This document shows positions 1 through 9,321 of a stretch of DNA of 64,000 bases, piece after piece. Under the pieces are notes generated by a model, which did no database searches, was not told the origin of the DNA, and saw only the letters and a list, made by a program, of their open reading frames with translations. The position numbers and the translations under genes are program-made. How positions within the stretch are numbered: the stretch's first letter is position 1; each line of letters opens with the position of its first letter. Source of the DNA: Litoreibacter roseus (lineage in GTDB: Bacteria > Pseudomonadota > Alphaproteobacteria > Rhodobacterales > Rhodobacteraceae); assembly GCF_009811795.1 (NCBI RefSeq), contig NZ_BLJE01000005.1, positions 163,938 through 227,937 on the forward strand, given 5' to 3'.

Positions 1-25
1 TATTACTGCGACGCCTCGATTTTTT

Positions 26-54
26 CTTGAAGGTGACACATAGCATCCCTATCT
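26..54 (+). promoter_or_regulatory. RpoH-like promoter candidate
   Basis: CTTGAA at 26-31 and CCTATCT at 48-54, about 18 bases after CTTG, resemble the alphaproteobacterial heat-shock sigma (RpoH) pattern CTTG-N17-CYTATNT. It lies just ahead of a short non-coding stretch that ends in a strong terminator. The match is by eye only. Confidence 0.4.
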
Positions 55-59
55 CAACA

Positions 60-131
60 GTCAGATGACGGCATGCCGTTGTCTACCTCCCTGTTGGACT
101 TTGGCCGAGCTTAGTGCTCGGCCTTTTTTTT
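60..131 (+). ncRNA. candidate small RNA with CCUCC motif
   Basis: No reading frame of useful length covers this stretch, yet it sits between an RpoH-like promoter and a perfect rho-independent terminator. The predicted transcript is about 70 nt. It holds a self-complementary segment (ACGGCATGCCGT near 68-80), then UACCUCCCUG, an anti-Shine-Dalgarno-like CCUCC, and then the terminator stem. Rhodobacteraceae have RpoH-dependent small RNAs with CCUCCUCCC motifs (CcsR family), so this may be a relative. That is inference, and the 5' end is a guess from the promoter position. Confidence 0.4.
103..131 (+). terminator. rho-independent terminator
   Basis: The stem GGCCGAGC (103-110) pairs perfectly with GCTCGGCC (116-123) across a 5-nt loop and is followed by eight T (124-131). 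Confidence 0.85.
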
Positions 132-199
132 CGCATTTGAGCTGAGCCGAAATAAAGGTATGACGCGACCGACACGTAAAGTGGTTTGAAGGGTTGCAA

Positions 200-1609
200 T
201 TGCCGATACCCAGTCAGTCAAATGTTCAGGCAGATGATATCCGTACGCTCGGTGCTATCTTCAGCTTCAAAACACCAGAGTTTACCGCAAGGCTGGTAAT
301 TCTAACGGTGTCGGCCATCCTGATGACATTCTTCATGGGCTATCCAATATTTGTATATTGGCTGCTCGCCTACACGCTTGCTCTGGCACTGACTGCCTAT
401 CTCGTCCATCGCCTGACAGTCGATCAGACCCGGAGGGTTTACCGTGCGGTGATCACATCAGAGCTTGTCTCGACCAGCATCTTCATCGCGTTGCCAATCT
501 ATCTCTGGTCCCAGCCCGGCGTCTTTCTCAACTTCGCCGGGACTGCCCTGATACTGGGTGCGCTTCTGAATTCGTTTACGCAGCGCTCCACCATTCGCGA
601 ACTTGCGATCATCGATGGTGTGACCAACTCAATCATCATCATATATCTCGGCGCGCTTTTTCTGGGCCCTCCCGAGATCGGTCACGTTCGCTGGGTCGGT
701 CCAATCATCGCCGCCGGTACGCTCGCCTATTACGTCACAGTTTTGCGGGACGTGTTCGGTCTGCGCCGCACGACGCTTGAAGTGAATCGACGCAGCCTCG
801 AGGCACAAAAGATGGAAGCCGTGGGCAGGCTCACCGGCGGCGTGGCACACGATTTCAACAACATCCTCACGGTCGTCATGGGAAATCTCGATCTGTACCG
901 CGAGATCAAGGATCAAAAGGAACGCGATGAACTTGTGGAAAGCTCTTTGGCTGCCGCGGGCAGAGCGTCCAAGCTCGTCTCTCACCTTTTGGCGTTCTCC
1001 CGGAAGTCCGTGCTGTTGTCCAAGGCCTTCGACATTCACGTGTTTCTGGACGAGTTCATGGATCTGGCACGTGGCATCTTGCCGGACGTGATAGAGGCGG
1101 ACGTCTTCATCTCGCCCGACACACCCGCCGTTAAGCTGGACCGAAACCAGCTTGAGAACGCCCTTCTGAATCTGGTGATCAATGCACGAGATGCGATGCC
1201 AGCCGGGGGCAAACTAACCATTTCTGTAAGACCTCTGAGCAAGGACGACTTCAAAGTCTTTGACCTGCCGAAAGGTCGGTATGTGACAATCGAGATCGCC
1301 GACACCGGTCGCGGCATTCCAAGTGATATCCTGTCTCGGGTGTTCGATCCATTCTTCACCACAAAACCCATCGGCGAGGGCTCCGGTCTGGGACTGTCGA
1401 TGGCTCACGGTTTTGTGGAACAGTCCGGCGGTCAGATCAGAATTGAAAGCGCCGTCGATCGCGGCACGAAGATCACCTTGATCCTGCCCGCGTTGGCGGA
1501 TGATGAGATGATCCACCCGACCGCGGGCGACGTAGAAATGCACACGCCCACCCTTTCGGTTAGCGCGGCACACGCCGCCCCCCTTCCCCATCGTGCGGAC
1601 CTGTCCTAA
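200..1609 (+). CDS. membrane-bound sensor histidine kinase
   Basis: Two-component sensor kinase. The first ~175 residues are hydrophobic, with several membrane segments and no recognisable periplasmic domain. They are followed by a HisKA dimerisation helix with the phosphoacceptor His in GGVAHDFNNIL (near residue 217), of the type seen in CckA-like and orphan hybrid kinases. The ATPase domain has an N-box (NLVINARDAM), a G1 box (DTGRGIP) and a G2 box (GEGSGLGLSM). There is no receiver domain, and a ~40-residue low-complexity tail ends the protein. The start is uncertain: a TTG at 200 is well spaced from GAAGGG, and an in-frame TTG lies at 194. No response regulator is adjacent, so the partner is unknown. 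Confidence 0.8.
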   Translation: MPIPSQSNVQADDIRTLGAIFSFKTPEFTARLVILTVSAILMTFFMGYPIFVYWLLAYTLALALTAYLVHRLTVDQTRRVYRAVITSELVSTSIFIALPIYLWSQPGVFLNFAGTALILGALLNSFTQRSTIRELAIIDGVTNSIIIIYLGALFLGPPEIGHVRWVGPIIAAGTLAYYVTVLRDVFGLRRTTLEVNRRSLEAQKMEAVGRLTGGVAHDFNNILTVVMGNLDLYREIKDQKERDELVESSLAAAGRASKLVSHLLAFSRKSVLLSKAFDIHVFLDEFMDLARGILPDVIEADVFISPDTPAVKLDRNQLENALLNLVINARDAMPAGGKLTISVRPLSKDDFKVFDLPKGRYVTIEIADTGRGIPSDILSRVFDPFFTTKPIGEGSGLGLSMAHGFVEQSGGQIRIESAVDRGTKITLILPALADDEMIHPTAGDVEMHTPTLSVSAAHAAPLPHRADLS

Positions 1610-1661
1610 AAGGTCTGCGAACTGACGCGCACCAGCGCTCTGCCCGGGGGACACAGACCAT

Positions 1662-3821
1662 ATGACCGAACCAGAACTGACCGATGGCCTCATCGCGGCA
1701 CACGGGCTGAGCCCCGACGAGTATCAGCGCATTTTGGACATCATCGGCAGGTCCCCCACGTTCACCGAGCTGGGCATTTTCTCGGCCATGTGGAACGAGC
1801 ACTGCTCTTACAAATCGTCCAAGAAATGGCTTCGAATCCTGCCAACAGACGGCCCTCAGGTTATCTGCGGCCCGGGGGAAAACGCGGGCGTTGTCGACAT
1901 TGGGGATGGGCAGGCCGTAGTCTTTAAGATGGAAAGCCACAACCACCCTTCGTATATCGAACCCTATCAAGGGGCGGCCACCGGTGTCGGGGGCATTTTG
2001 CGGGACGTGTTTACCATGGGCGCCCGGCCTATCGCTGCGATGAACGCGCTGAGTTTCGGCAGCCCGGATCATCCGAAAACCAAAAGCCTTGTCTCAGGTG
2101 TTGTGGCCGGGGTTGGCGGGTACGGGAACTGCTTTGGGGTTCCCACCGTTGGCGGCGAGGTCCGGTTTCACCCCGCCTACAATGGGAACTGTCTGGTAAA
2201 CGCTTTTGCCGCAGGTTTGGCAGATGCGGACAAGATCTTCTATTCGGCAGCATCGGGCGTCGGAATGCCCGTCGTCTACTTAGGTGCAAAGACCGGGCGC
2301 GATGGCGTCGGTGGTGCCACCATGGCCTCCGCCGAGTTCGACGACACGATCGAGGACAAGCGCCCAACCGTGCAGGTCGGTGATCCCTTCACGGAAAAGC
2401 GTCTGATGGAGGCGTGCCAGGAACTGATGCGCACGGGCGCCGTCATCTCGATTCAGGACATGGGTGCTGCAGGTCTGACCTGCTCCGCCGTAGAGATGGG
2501 GGACAAGGGCAATCTGGGCGTGAAGCTCAATTTGGACGACGTGCCGGTGCGCGAAGAAAACATGACTGCCTATGAGATGATGCTGAGCGAAAGCCAGGAA
2601 CGGATGCTTATGGTGCTCGATCCCGCCAAGGAAGATGCCGCGAAGGCGGTGTTCGAAAAGTGGGATCTGGACTTTGCCATCGTCGGAGAAACGATTGCAG
2701 AGGACCGTTTCCTGATTGAACACAACGGCAAGGTCATGGCAGACCTTCCGTTGAAGGCCCTGTCTGGCAATGCACCGGAATACGACCGACCATGGGTTGA
2801 GACGCCCGCCGCCGAGCCACTTGAGGACCTGCCGCAGGTTGACGGGATCGATGCACTGAAAGCCCTGCTCTCCAGCCCCAACTACGCGCGCAAGCAGTGG
2901 GTCTGGGAGCAATATGACAGTCAGGTCATGGCCGACACGCTCGTAGCGCCGGGCTCCGGCGCAGGCATCGTGCGGGTGCATGGCACGACGAAAGCTCTGG
3001 CTTTCACATCGGACGTCACGCCGCGCTACGTGAAAGCCAACCCGGTTGAGGGCGGCAAACAGGCCGTGGCAGAAGCCTACCGCAACCTGACCGCCGTGGG
3101 CGCCAAGCCGTTGGCCACGACCGACAATCTGAACTTTGGCAACCCAGAAAAGCCTGAGATCATGGGGCAGTTCGTGGGGGCGATCAAGGGGATCGGGGCT
3201 GCGGTTGCGGCCCTCGACATGCCAATCGTGTCGGGCAACGTCTCGCTTTACAACGAAACAGATGGGACCGGCATTCTACCGACTCCCACCATCGGGGCTG
3301 TCGGGTTGATTGACGATATCGACCATATCATCAGCGGCACGGTGCGCGACGGTCATTTGGCTATTCTGGTTGGGGATACGACCGGCCATCTGGGGCAGTC
3401 TGCGCTTTTGGCCGAGGTGTTCAACCGTGAGGACGGCGACGCCCCGGCCGTCGATCTGGATACCGAGAAACGAAATGGCGATTTCATCCGGGCGGAGCGC
3501 GACTGGATCGACGTTTGTACGGATATCAGCGACGGCGGCCTAGCGATGGCGGCCTTTGAGATGGCCTATGCGGGCGGTGTTGGCGTCTGCCTTGATGACG
3601 ATACGACGGCTTTTGCGTTTGGAGAGGATCAGGGTCGCTACCTGATCGGCTGTTCTTTCGATAAGGCGGAAGCACTTATGATCGCAGCTGGAAACGCAGG
3701 CGTGACCCTCAGCACCGTTGGCAAATTCACCGGCGATACCGTTCGCATCGGACGGTCCGAGGCCCCCTTGGCTGACCTGTCGCATCTCTTTGAGACCAGT
3801 TTTGAGGCAGCTTTGGCCTAG
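1662..3821 (+). CDS. purL: phosphoribosylformylglycinamidine synthase subunit II
   Basis: Catalyses the ATP-dependent conversion of FGAR to FGAM in de novo purine synthesis, with ammonia delivered by PurQ and help from PurS. At 719 residues it is the small PurL of the PurSQL system, not the ~1300-residue fused form. Family hallmarks are [13 protein letters not shown] near the N-terminus, the ESHNHPS and [12 protein letters not shown] substrate/metal motifs, and duplicated AIRS-like halves, the second beginning around residue 400. The ATG is preceded by GGGGGA. It is followed by bolA and grxD, a frequent Rhodobacteraceae order. Confidence 0.97.
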   Translation: MTEPELTDGLIAAHGLSPDEYQRILDIIGRSPTFTELGIFSAMWNEHCSYKSSKKWLRILPTDGPQVICGPGENAGVVDIGDGQAVVFKMESHNHPSYIEPYQGAATGVGGILRDVFTMGARPIAAMNALSFGSPDHPKTKSLVSGVVAGVGGYGNCFGVPTVGGEVRFHPAYNGNCLVNAFAAGLADADKIFYSAASGVGMPVVYLGAKTGRDGVGGATMASAEFDDTIEDKRPTVQVGDPFTEKRLMEACQELMRTGAVISIQDMGAAGLTCSAVEMGDKGNLGVKLNLDDVPVREENMTAYEMMLSESQERMLMVLDPAKEDAAKAVFEKWDLDFAIVGETIAEDRFLIEHNGKVMADLPLKALSGNAPEYDRPWVETPAAEPLEDLPQVDGIDALKALLSSPNYARKQWVWEQYDSQVMADTLVAPGSGAGIVRVHGTTKALAFTSDVTPRYVKANPVEGGKQAVAEAYRNLTAVGAKPLATTDNLNFGNPEKPEIMGQFVGAIKGIGAAVAALDMPIVSGNVSLYNETDGTGILPTPTIGAVGLIDDIDHIISGTVRDGHLAILVGDTTGHLGQSALLAEVFNREDGDAPAVDLDTEKRNGDFIRAERDWIDVCTDISDGGLAMAAFEMAYAGGVGVCLDDDTTAFAFGEDQGRYLIGCSFDKAEALMIAAGNAGVTLSTVGKFTGDTVRIGRSEAPLADLSHLFETSFEAALA

Positions 3822-3884
3822 ACGGGTTGTCTCAGGGCACCCCGAACCTTACCTTTTTGACAAATACACCAAGGAAGTCCGTAC

Positions 3885-4127
3885 ATGGCGATGCAAGCCC
3901 GAGAAATCGAAGATCTGATCCGAGAAACTTTTCCGGATGCGAAGATCACCATCACTGATCTGGCGGGCGATGGAAATCATTACGCGGCAGAGGTCATCGA
4001 CGAAAGTTTCCGGGGACAAAACCGTGTCCAGCAACAACGGGCGGTGTATGCCGCTTTGAAAGGCAAAATGGACGGGGCCCATGGCGAATTACACGCACTG
4101 GCCTTGACCACCAAAGCGCCGGAGTGA
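3885..4127 (+). CDS. bolA: BolA family protein
   Basis: Small (80-residue) BolA-type protein. Members bind monothiol glutaredoxins and share a [2Fe-2S] cluster, acting in iron sensing or Fe-S trafficking. The class II-KH-like fold is suggested by DLIRETFPDAKITITDLAGDG and the C-terminal VYAALKGKMDG..LHALAL pattern, with the conserved C-terminal His in GELHAL. A good Shine-Dalgarno (AAGGAAG) lies 8 nt before the ATG. Its stop overlaps the start of a tiny ORF (ATGA), which leads into the monothiol glutaredoxin gene. This context supports a BolA-Grx pair. Confidence 0.93.
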   Translation: MAMQAREIEDLIRETFPDAKITITDLAGDGNHYAAEVIDESFRGQNRVQQQRAVYAALKGKMDGAHGELHALALTTKAPE

Positions 4128-4246
4128 TGGACGCGCTTTTCGGACTTTTTTATCTCTCGGCAGAAGCCGTCAATGGCTGGATCGACGGCGGTCGGCCAAA
4201 TCCAAAGAAAAACACTTCGCGACAGAAGGACCATAAAAATGACTGA
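4127..4246 (+). CDS. small hypothetical protein, 39 residues
   Basis: A short frame whose ATG overlaps the bolA stop (ATGA) and whose own stop lies inside the first codons of grxD. It would thus couple translation of both genes. The product has a hydrophobic aromatic start ([18 protein letters not shown]) and a basic C-terminal half rich in Lys, Arg and Asn. It resembles no family I know. The AGAAGGA ribosome site for grxD lies inside it. It may be a real micro-protein, a coupling device or chance. Confidence 0.4.
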   Translation: MDALFGLFYLSAEAVNGWIDGGRPNPKKNTSRQKDHKND

Positions 4247-4601
4247 CGCAAACACACAGATCAAAGAAACCGTTACGGCCAACGACGTCGTGTTGTTCAT
4301 GAAAGGCACGAAAGAGATGCCCCAATGCGGCTTCTCGTCAAAGGTCGCAGGCGTGCTGAACTACATGGGCGTCGGATATCAGGACGTGAACGTTCTGGCC
4401 GATGACGGCATCCGTCAAGGGATCAAGGACTACTCTGACTGGCCGACGATCCCGCAGCTTTATGTGAAGGGCGAATTTGTCGGAGGGTGTGACATCATCA
4501 CCGAAATGACCTTGTCGGGCGAGTTAGACACGCTCTTTGACGACAAAGGTGTGAGTTACAACAAGGAAGCCGCCGACAAAATTCGCGAAGCTAACGCCTA
4601 A
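4239..4601 (+). CDS. grxD: monothiol glutaredoxin, Grx4 type
   Basis: CGFS-type monothiol glutaredoxin that binds a bridging [2Fe-2S] cluster with glutathione and partners BolA. The signature CGFS lies at about residues 30-33 ([17 protein letters not shown]). The glutathione-binding [19 protein letters not shown] follows. At 120 residues it is slightly long, with a C-terminal tail. The ATG at 4239 was chosen because AGAAGGA precedes it and because [12 protein letters not shown] matches the usual short N-terminus. A longer in-frame start upstream lacks support. Confidence 0.95.
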   Translation: MTDANTQIKETVTANDVVLFMKGTKEMPQCGFSSKVAGVLNYMGVGYQDVNVLADDGIRQGIKDYSDWPTIPQLYVKGEFVGGCDIITEMTLSGELDTLFDDKGVSYNKEAADKIREANA

Positions 4602-4657
4602 CGCATCGCTCGGCAATTTAGGTATGAAACGGTCGCTTTATGCGGCAGACAAAATGC

Positions 4658-4685
4658 AAAGCTCCGGCCACCAAGCCGGAGCTTT
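4658..4685. terminator. bidirectional terminator between grxD and tkt
   Basis: AAAGCTCCGGC (4658-4668) pairs perfectly with GCCGGAGCTTT (4675-4685) across a 6-nt loop. A-rich and T-rich flanks allow termination of both the plus-strand grxD transcript and the minus-strand tkt transcript. Confidence 0.85.
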
Positions 4686-4705
4686 TCCGTTAAAAAACAG
4701 TGTAC

Positions 4706-6724
4706 TCAGGAGAGCAACTTACGAACCTTATGAGCCACTGCCTCTGCCGTGATGCCGAAGTGATCGTAAAGCACATTTGCCGGAGCCGACGCGCCGAAAC
4801 TGTCCATTCCAACAAAATCTGCTTTCCCCGGCTTGCCCCGTTCACCTAACAACCATTGATCCCAGCCGAACCGGACACCTGCTTCGACGGCGACCCTTAC
4901 AGGTCCCGGTGGCAGCACTTTGCGCCGATAACTTTCGTCCTGCTGGGCAAACAATTCCCAGCATGGCATGGACACGACGCGCGTGCCGATGCCGTCTTCT
5001 TCAAGCAATGCTTTCGCGTCCATCGCGATGTGCACCTCAGAGCCCGTCGCCATCAGAACCGCCTGCCGCTTCGCGACGGCTTCGGACAGAACATAGGCAC
5101 CGCGCGCAACCTCGTTGCGCATGGTGTGCTCGGTCCGAACCGTGGGCAGACCTTGACGGGACAGTGCCAGAACGGACGGCGCGTCTTTCGCCCCCAATGC
5201 AACCTCCCACGCCTCTGCCGTTTCGACAGCGTCTGCCGGACGGATGACATTCATGTTGGGCGTCGCCCGTAACATGGCGAGATGCTCGACCGGCTGGTGA
5301 GTGGGACCGTCTTCCCCCAAACCGATGGAGTCGTGGGTCATCACATACGTCACCGGAACACCCATCAGTGCCGACAGGCGCATCGCACCACGGGCATAAT
5401 CGGTGAAACACATGAACGTGCCGCCATAAGCTTTTACGCCCCCATGCAGCGCCAGACCATTCATCGCGGCGGCCATGCCATGTTCGCGGATGCCGTAATA
5501 CATGTAACGGCCCTTGCGGTTGTCGGGCGAGAACACACCCAAATCCGACGTCAGCGTATTGTTGGACCCGGTGAGGTCAGCGGACCCCCCGAACGTCTCG
5601 CCCATGATTGGGTTGATCACCTCAAGCGCCATCTCGGAGGCCTTGCGTGTGGCAACCTTCGGGCTCGTCTCGGTCATCTGCTTTTTCAGTGCCTTAACCG
5701 TGGCGGACAGTTTCTTCGGCACCTCGCCTGCCATGATGCGCTCAAATTCGCGCTGGCGCCCGGCGGAAGCGGCTGCGAACCGCTCTTCCCACTCGGTGCG
5801 CTCCGTGGCACCGCGTGCGCCGATCTCTTCCCATGCCGATTTCACGTCTGCAGGAATTTCGAACGGGCCGTAGGACCAGCCGTAGGCCGCCTTCGTATCC
5901 CGGATAAGCTCTTCGCTGGTCAGCGCGCCGTGACCCTTTGATGTGTCCTGCGCAGACGAGCCAAGGGCGATGTGCGTTTTACAGGCTATCATGGACGGGC
6001 GGCGGGTTTTCTTTGCCTTCTCGATGGCTAGATCAATTGCCTCGGGATCGTGCCCGTCGATTTCCTGCACATGCCAACCCGACGCCTTGAAGCGCTGCAC
6101 CTGATCGGTTTTGTCAGCCAGATCCACCGTGCCGTCGATCGTGATGTTATTGTTGTCCCAGAAAACAACCAGCCGTCCCAGTTCGTGCTTACCAGCCAGC
6201 CCGATTGCCTCTTGGCTGACGCCTTCCATCAAGCAACCATCACCGGCGATCACATAGGTATAGTGATCGACCAGCTTCTTGCCGAACTTCGCGCGTTGCA
6301 GTTCCTCGGCGATTGCAAAACCCACCGAGTTGGCGATCCCCTGACCTAGCGGACCCGTCGTCGTCTCGATGCCGGAGGCGTGACCATATTCCGGATGACC
6401 TGCGGTTTTGGCGCCCAGCTGGCGGAAGTTCTTGATCTCTTCCAGCGTCATGTCTGCGTAGCCCGTCAGGTGCAACAGCGCATAGAGCAGCATGGAACCA
6501 TGGCCCGCAGACAGGATAAACCGGTCCCGATCCGGCCAGTTCGGCGCGCTGGCGTCAAATTTCAGGTGCTTCTCGTAGAGTACGGTCGCCACGTCCGCCA
6601 TTCCCATCGGCATGCCCGAGTGGCCGGAATTGGCAGCGGCAACCGCATCCAAGGTCAGCGTGCGGATTGCACATGCTTTCTTCCAATGGTCAGGATGCGC
6701 CCCGCGCAAGCTGGCTATATCCAC
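4706..6724 (-). CDS. tkt: transketolase
   Basis: Thiamine-diphosphate enzyme moving two-carbon ketol units in the non-oxidative pentose phosphate pathway. The 672-residue product carries the family N-terminus ([20 protein letters not shown]), the ThDP/Mg motif [22 protein letters not shown], and the pyrimidine domain with [19 protein letters not shown]. The frame is open further upstream, but a GTG at 6724 gives the expected [14 protein letters not shown] start and has a GGGGGAT ribosome site, so I prefer it. It is transcribed away from the zapA cluster and belongs functionally with the gap-pgk-fba genes nearby. Confidence 0.95.
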   Translation of the reverse strand: MDIASLRGAHPDHWKKACAIRTLTLDAVAAANSGHSGMPMGMADVATVLYEKHLKFDASAPNWPDRDRFILSAGHGSMLLYALLHLTGYADMTLEEIKNFRQLGAKTAGHPEYGHASGIETTTGPLGQGIANSVGFAIAEELQRAKFGKKLVDHYTYVIAGDGCLMEGVSQEAIGLAGKHELGRLVVFWDNNNITIDGTVDLADKTDQVQRFKASGWHVQEIDGHDPEAIDLAIEKAKKTRRPSMIACKTHIALGSSAQDTSKGHGALTSEELIRDTKAAYGWSYGPFEIPADVKSAWEEIGARGATERTEWEERFAAASAGRQREFERIMAGEVPKKLSATVKALKKQMTETSPKVATRKASEMALEVINPIMGETFGGSADLTGSNNTLTSDLGVFSPDNRKGRYMYYGIREHGMAAAMNGLALHGGVKAYGGTFMCFTDYARGAMRLSALMGVPVTYVMTHDSIGLGEDGPTHQPVEHLAMLRATPNMNVIRPADAVETAEAWEVALGAKDAPSVLALSRQGLPTVRTEHTMRNEVARGAYVLSEAVAKRQAVLMATGSEVHIAMDAKALLEEDGIGTRVVSMPCWELFAQQDESYRRKVLPPGPVRVAVEAGVRFGWDQWLLGERGKPGKADFVGMDSFGASAPANVLYDHFGITAEAVAHKVRKLLS

Positions 6725-6938
6725 GTAATTATCCCCCGAAATTTGGCTAAATGTCCGTTGGACAGCGGTGATATCAGGCCAGAAGCGAAGTTCAAGCAAA
6801 TGTGGCTCTTAAAAACAAAGCGATGAGTCGCGCGGGCGGCGTCAGATGTGTATGTCCTTTTGCGCCCCTGCACCTTACGGCCTATCTTTCGGTAACGGCG
6901 AGCGATTCGACCGATAAAAACACTCTGTGGGGAGCAGC

Positions 6939-7403
6939 ATGGCCGATCTTTCTCAACTTGAGCAGCGCATAACGCAGGCGCTGGATAAAATTGCCGCGGG
7001 CGTCGAAGCGGGTTTGAACAAGCCGGCACCGGATCCGGCCTCGGTCAGCCTCTCTGATCTCACGGAAGAACTTGAGATTGAGCGCGCCACAAACGAACGT
7101 CTCGTGGCAGGGCGTGAGAAAACCACTGCGCAGATCGAACGGCTTGATATCCGCGTCGAACGTCTGACCAAACGGCTTGAGGCCGCAGACACCGAGAACA
7201 AGCGACTGGAAGCCGTGATCGAAGCCCTCAGCGAGAACAATTCGGCCTTGCGCGAGGCCAATGCGGCCCATCAGCCCGCCGATGTTGTTGTGGACGCAAG
7301 TCTGAGCGCGCAACTGGCGGACCTAAAAGCCAGCCGTAAAGCCGATCTGGACGAACTTGATGATATTCTGGCCGAACTGGCCCCGCTCGTGAAGGAGGCT
7401 TGA
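6939..7403 (+). CDS. coiled-coil protein upstream of zapA
   Basis: A 154-residue soluble protein without membrane segments. Residues ~45-110 form a heptad-like coiled coil rich in Glu, Arg and Leu. The ATG has a GGGGAG ribosome site. It ends at TGA 3 nt before the zapA start, which shares the AAGGAGG at its 3' end, so the two are surely co-translated. Small coiled-coil proteins directly before zapA are common in alphaproteobacteria. A cell-division-related role is inferred from context only. Confidence 0.7.
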   Translation: MADLSQLEQRITQALDKIAAGVEAGLNKPAPDPASVSLSDLTEELEIERATNERLVAGREKTTAQIERLDIRVERLTKRLEAADTENKRLEAVIEALSENNSALREANAAHQPADVVVDASLSAQLADLKASRKADLDELDDILAELAPLVKEA

Positions 7404-7405
7404 AG

Positions 7406-7789
7406 ATGCCCGAAGTTGACATCGAAATTGGTGGACGGACATTTCAGGTCGCGTGTCAGGCCGGTGAAGAACACTTTCTGCAAACCGCCGCAAAGCTTTT
7501 GGACAACGAAGCGTCAGTTCTGGCGCAACAAATCGGGCGGATGCCCGAGCCGCGCATGTTGCTGATGGCCGGTTTGATGCTGGCGGACAAAACAGCCGGC
7601 CTCGAGGACGAGTTGCGCACGGCCGAAGAGCGGATCGAGGAACTCGGCAAAGAGGTTGCGACCCTGAAAGCAACACCAGCCGAAAAGGTACAGGTTGCCG
7701 TCATTCCGCAATCCGTGACTGACAGCCTGGCGGAAATCGCTGCCCGTGCGGAAGCCCTTGCCGACCGGATTACCCCGCCTGCCGCTTAG
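7406..7789 (+). CDS. zapA: cell division protein ZapA
   Basis: ZapA binds FtsZ and promotes protofilament bundling in the Z-ring. The sequence begins PEVDIEIGGRTFQVACQAGEE, the typical ZapA head. It continues with the LDNEASVLAQQIGRMPEPRMLLMAGLMLAD segment of the dimerisation helix and a C-terminal coiled coil. At 127 residues it is slightly longer than the usual ~100-110. The ATG at 7406 lies 7 nt after AAGGAGG. An overlapping TTG at 7400 is a weaker alternative. Confidence 0.9.
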   Translation: MPEVDIEIGGRTFQVACQAGEEHFLQTAAKLLDNEASVLAQQIGRMPEPRMLLMAGLMLADKTAGLEDELRTAEERIEELGKEVATLKATPAEKVQVAVIPQSVTDSLAEIAARAEALADRITPPAA

Positions 7790-7847
7790 ATCGGGTGCGA
7801 CTCAGTCGCGCCGGGTTTCCGTGGCCTTCGAGATGTGAGCGGAAACA

Positions 7848-7901
7848 GTTACCGCTAACGGTGAATATTGCGGCGGGCGATCTCGACTGTTAACGCTAAC
7901 A
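7848..7901 (+). promoter_or_regulatory. two LacI-type palindromes before gap1
   Basis: GTTACCGCTAAC at 7848-7859 and TGTTAACGCTAACA at 7888-7901 are two GTTA-N4-TAAC palindromes with a CG-containing centre, 41 bp apart centre to centre (about four helical turns). The first is the exact reverse complement of the site before gap2. The form fits LacI-family regulators. CceR, known to control central carbon genes in Rhodobacter, is the obvious candidate, but this is inference. Confidence 0.6.
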
Positions 7902-7981
7902 CATTGCAAAATAAGTCAAATCCGGCTTCTCCGACGTTGTATACATCTGTATAAGGCAGGTGACATAGCAGGAGAGCGATG

Positions 7982-8980
7982 ATGACCACCACTGTTGCGA
8001 TAAACGGATTTGGACGTATCGGACGTTGCACCTTGGCCCACATTGCCGAGAGCGGGCGCAACGACGTTCAAGTGGTGGCGATCAATGCGACGGGGCCGAT
8101 TGAAACGAACGCGCATCTTCTGCGCTATGACAGTGTTCATGGCCGGTTTAGCGGCAACGTCAATGTCAGTGGCGACACCATGGATCTGGGCCGAGGCCCG
8201 ATGAAAGTATTCTCGACCTACGATCCGGAAGAACTGGACTGGCAAGGCGTGGATGTTGTGTTGGAATGTACCGGCAAGTTCAACTCCAAGGAACAATCGA
8301 GCGTTCACCTCAGCCGCGGAGCCGAGCGAGTTCTGGTGTCTGCGCCTGCAAAGAATGTCGATAAGACAATTGTCTATGGTGTGAACCACCGCGAGTTGGA
8401 GGCTGCGAATACCGTCGTGTCCAACGGGTCTTGCACAACGAACTGCCTGGCCCCGCTGGCGAAGGTCCTGAATGACGCGATCGGGATTGAGCGCGGGATC
8501 ATGACGACGATCCACAGTTACACGGGCGACCAGCCGACACTCGACCGCCGCCACAAAGATCTCTATCGCGCGCGGGCTGCCGCGATGGCGATGATCCCGA
8601 CTTCGACCGGCGCCGCAAAGGCCTTGGGCGAAGTGTTGCCCGAGCTCAGCGGTAAGCTGGATGGCACGGCGATCCGGGTACCGACGCCGAATGTATCTGC
8701 GGTCGATCTGACTTTTGAAGCCGCGAAAGACGTAACGGTGGATGACGTGAATGCTGTCGTCCAAGAAGCCGCTCAGGGTCATATGGGGGCTGTGCTGGCC
8801 TACGACCCTGAGCCCAAAGTCTCGATCGATTTCAACCATACAAACCACTCCTCGATTTTTGCGCCTGACCAGACTAAGGTCGTTGGCGGGCGCACCGTGC
8901 GGGTGTTGGCCTGGTATGACAATGAATGGGGCTTTTCCTGCCGCATGGCCGATGTGGCCGCTGCAATGGGACGCCTCTAA
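7982..8980 (+). CDS. gap: glyceraldehyde-3-phosphate dehydrogenase, GapB-like
   Basis: Phosphorylating GAPDH linking glyceraldehyde-3-phosphate and 1,3-bisphosphoglycerate. The Rossmann motif [10 protein letters not shown] starts the protein and the catalytic Cys is residue 151 in SNGSCTTNC. At the cofactor-discriminating position it has Ala36 (INATGPIETN), where NAD-specific enzymes, including the second copy in this window, have Asp. Bacillus GapB-type NADP-using enzymes also have Ala there, so an NADP or dual preference and a gluconeogenic role are likely. The second of two adjacent ATGs (7982) has better spacing from AGGAG. Two LacI-type palindromes lie upstream. Confidence 0.93.
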   Translation: MTTTVAINGFGRIGRCTLAHIAESGRNDVQVVAINATGPIETNAHLLRYDSVHGRFSGNVNVSGDTMDLGRGPMKVFSTYDPEELDWQGVDVVLECTGKFNSKEQSSVHLSRGAERVLVSAPAKNVDKTIVYGVNHRELEAANTVVSNGSCTTNCLAPLAKVLNDAIGIERGIMTTIHSYTGDQPTLDRRHKDLYRARAAAMAMIPTSTGAAKALGEVLPELSGKLDGTAIRVPTPNVSAVDLTFEAAKDVTVDDVNAVVQEAAQGHMGAVLAYDPEPKVSIDFNHTNHSSIFAPDQTKVVGGRTVRVLAWYDNEWGFSCRMADVAAAMGRL

Positions 8981-9002
8981 AAGACCGAGGCGCCCTGCCC
9001 CC

Positions 9003-9146
9003 ATGACCAATCGTCTTGCCCTTGTTCTCGGGGCAATTATCGTCGCTGTAATTGCGGCCGATCTGCTGATCTTCAATTGGAACTTGCACCTCTTTCTGGG
9101 GGCAAAACTCGTTGATCTGATCGAGTACCTCGCCTTCTGGCGATAA
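9003..9146 (+). CDS. small single-pass membrane protein
   Basis: A 47-residue frame 22 nt after gap1. The N-terminal hydrophobic helix (LALVLGAIIVAVIAADLLIF) is followed by a second amphipathic/hydrophobic stretch ending EYLAFWR, giving one clear membrane segment and perhaps two. It follows gap1 closely and would be co-transcribed. The composition is clearly that of a membrane peptide and not random. I recognise no family name. Similar short proteins after GAPDH genes in Rhodobacteraceae are my recollection and unchecked. Confidence 0.6.
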   Translation: MTNRLALVLGAIIVAVIAADLLIFNWNLHLFLGAKLVDLIEYLAFWR

Positions 9147-9271
9147 TCAGAGACGGCCTGCGGAAGCTTCCCTCTTTACGTCACCGGCGTGCTCCGGTCG
9201 GGCCGTACAGGGTTGCCGCCGAGCGGAACACAACTGCATCGCCTCTGTTGACCTTTAGTCGCAAATCGATT

Positions 9272-9285
9272 TGTTAGCGGTAACA
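9272..9285 (+). promoter_or_regulatory. LacI-type palindrome before gap2
   Basis: TGTTAGCGGTAACA contains the same 12-base core, in reverse orientation, as the first site ahead of gap1. It sits about 23 bases before the gap2 AAAGGAG ribosome site, where a repressor would overlap the promoter or early leader. Confidence 0.6.
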
Positions 9286-9321
9286 GTCTTCCGCTGCGTC
9301 AAAACCTAAAGGAGCGCCACG

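Noticed and set aside
7916..9076. Long minus-strand open frame (386 codons) opposite gap1
   Set aside because: It mirrors the gap1 reading frame, as happens in GC-biased codon use, has no recognisable domain, and the plus strand is clearly GAPDH.
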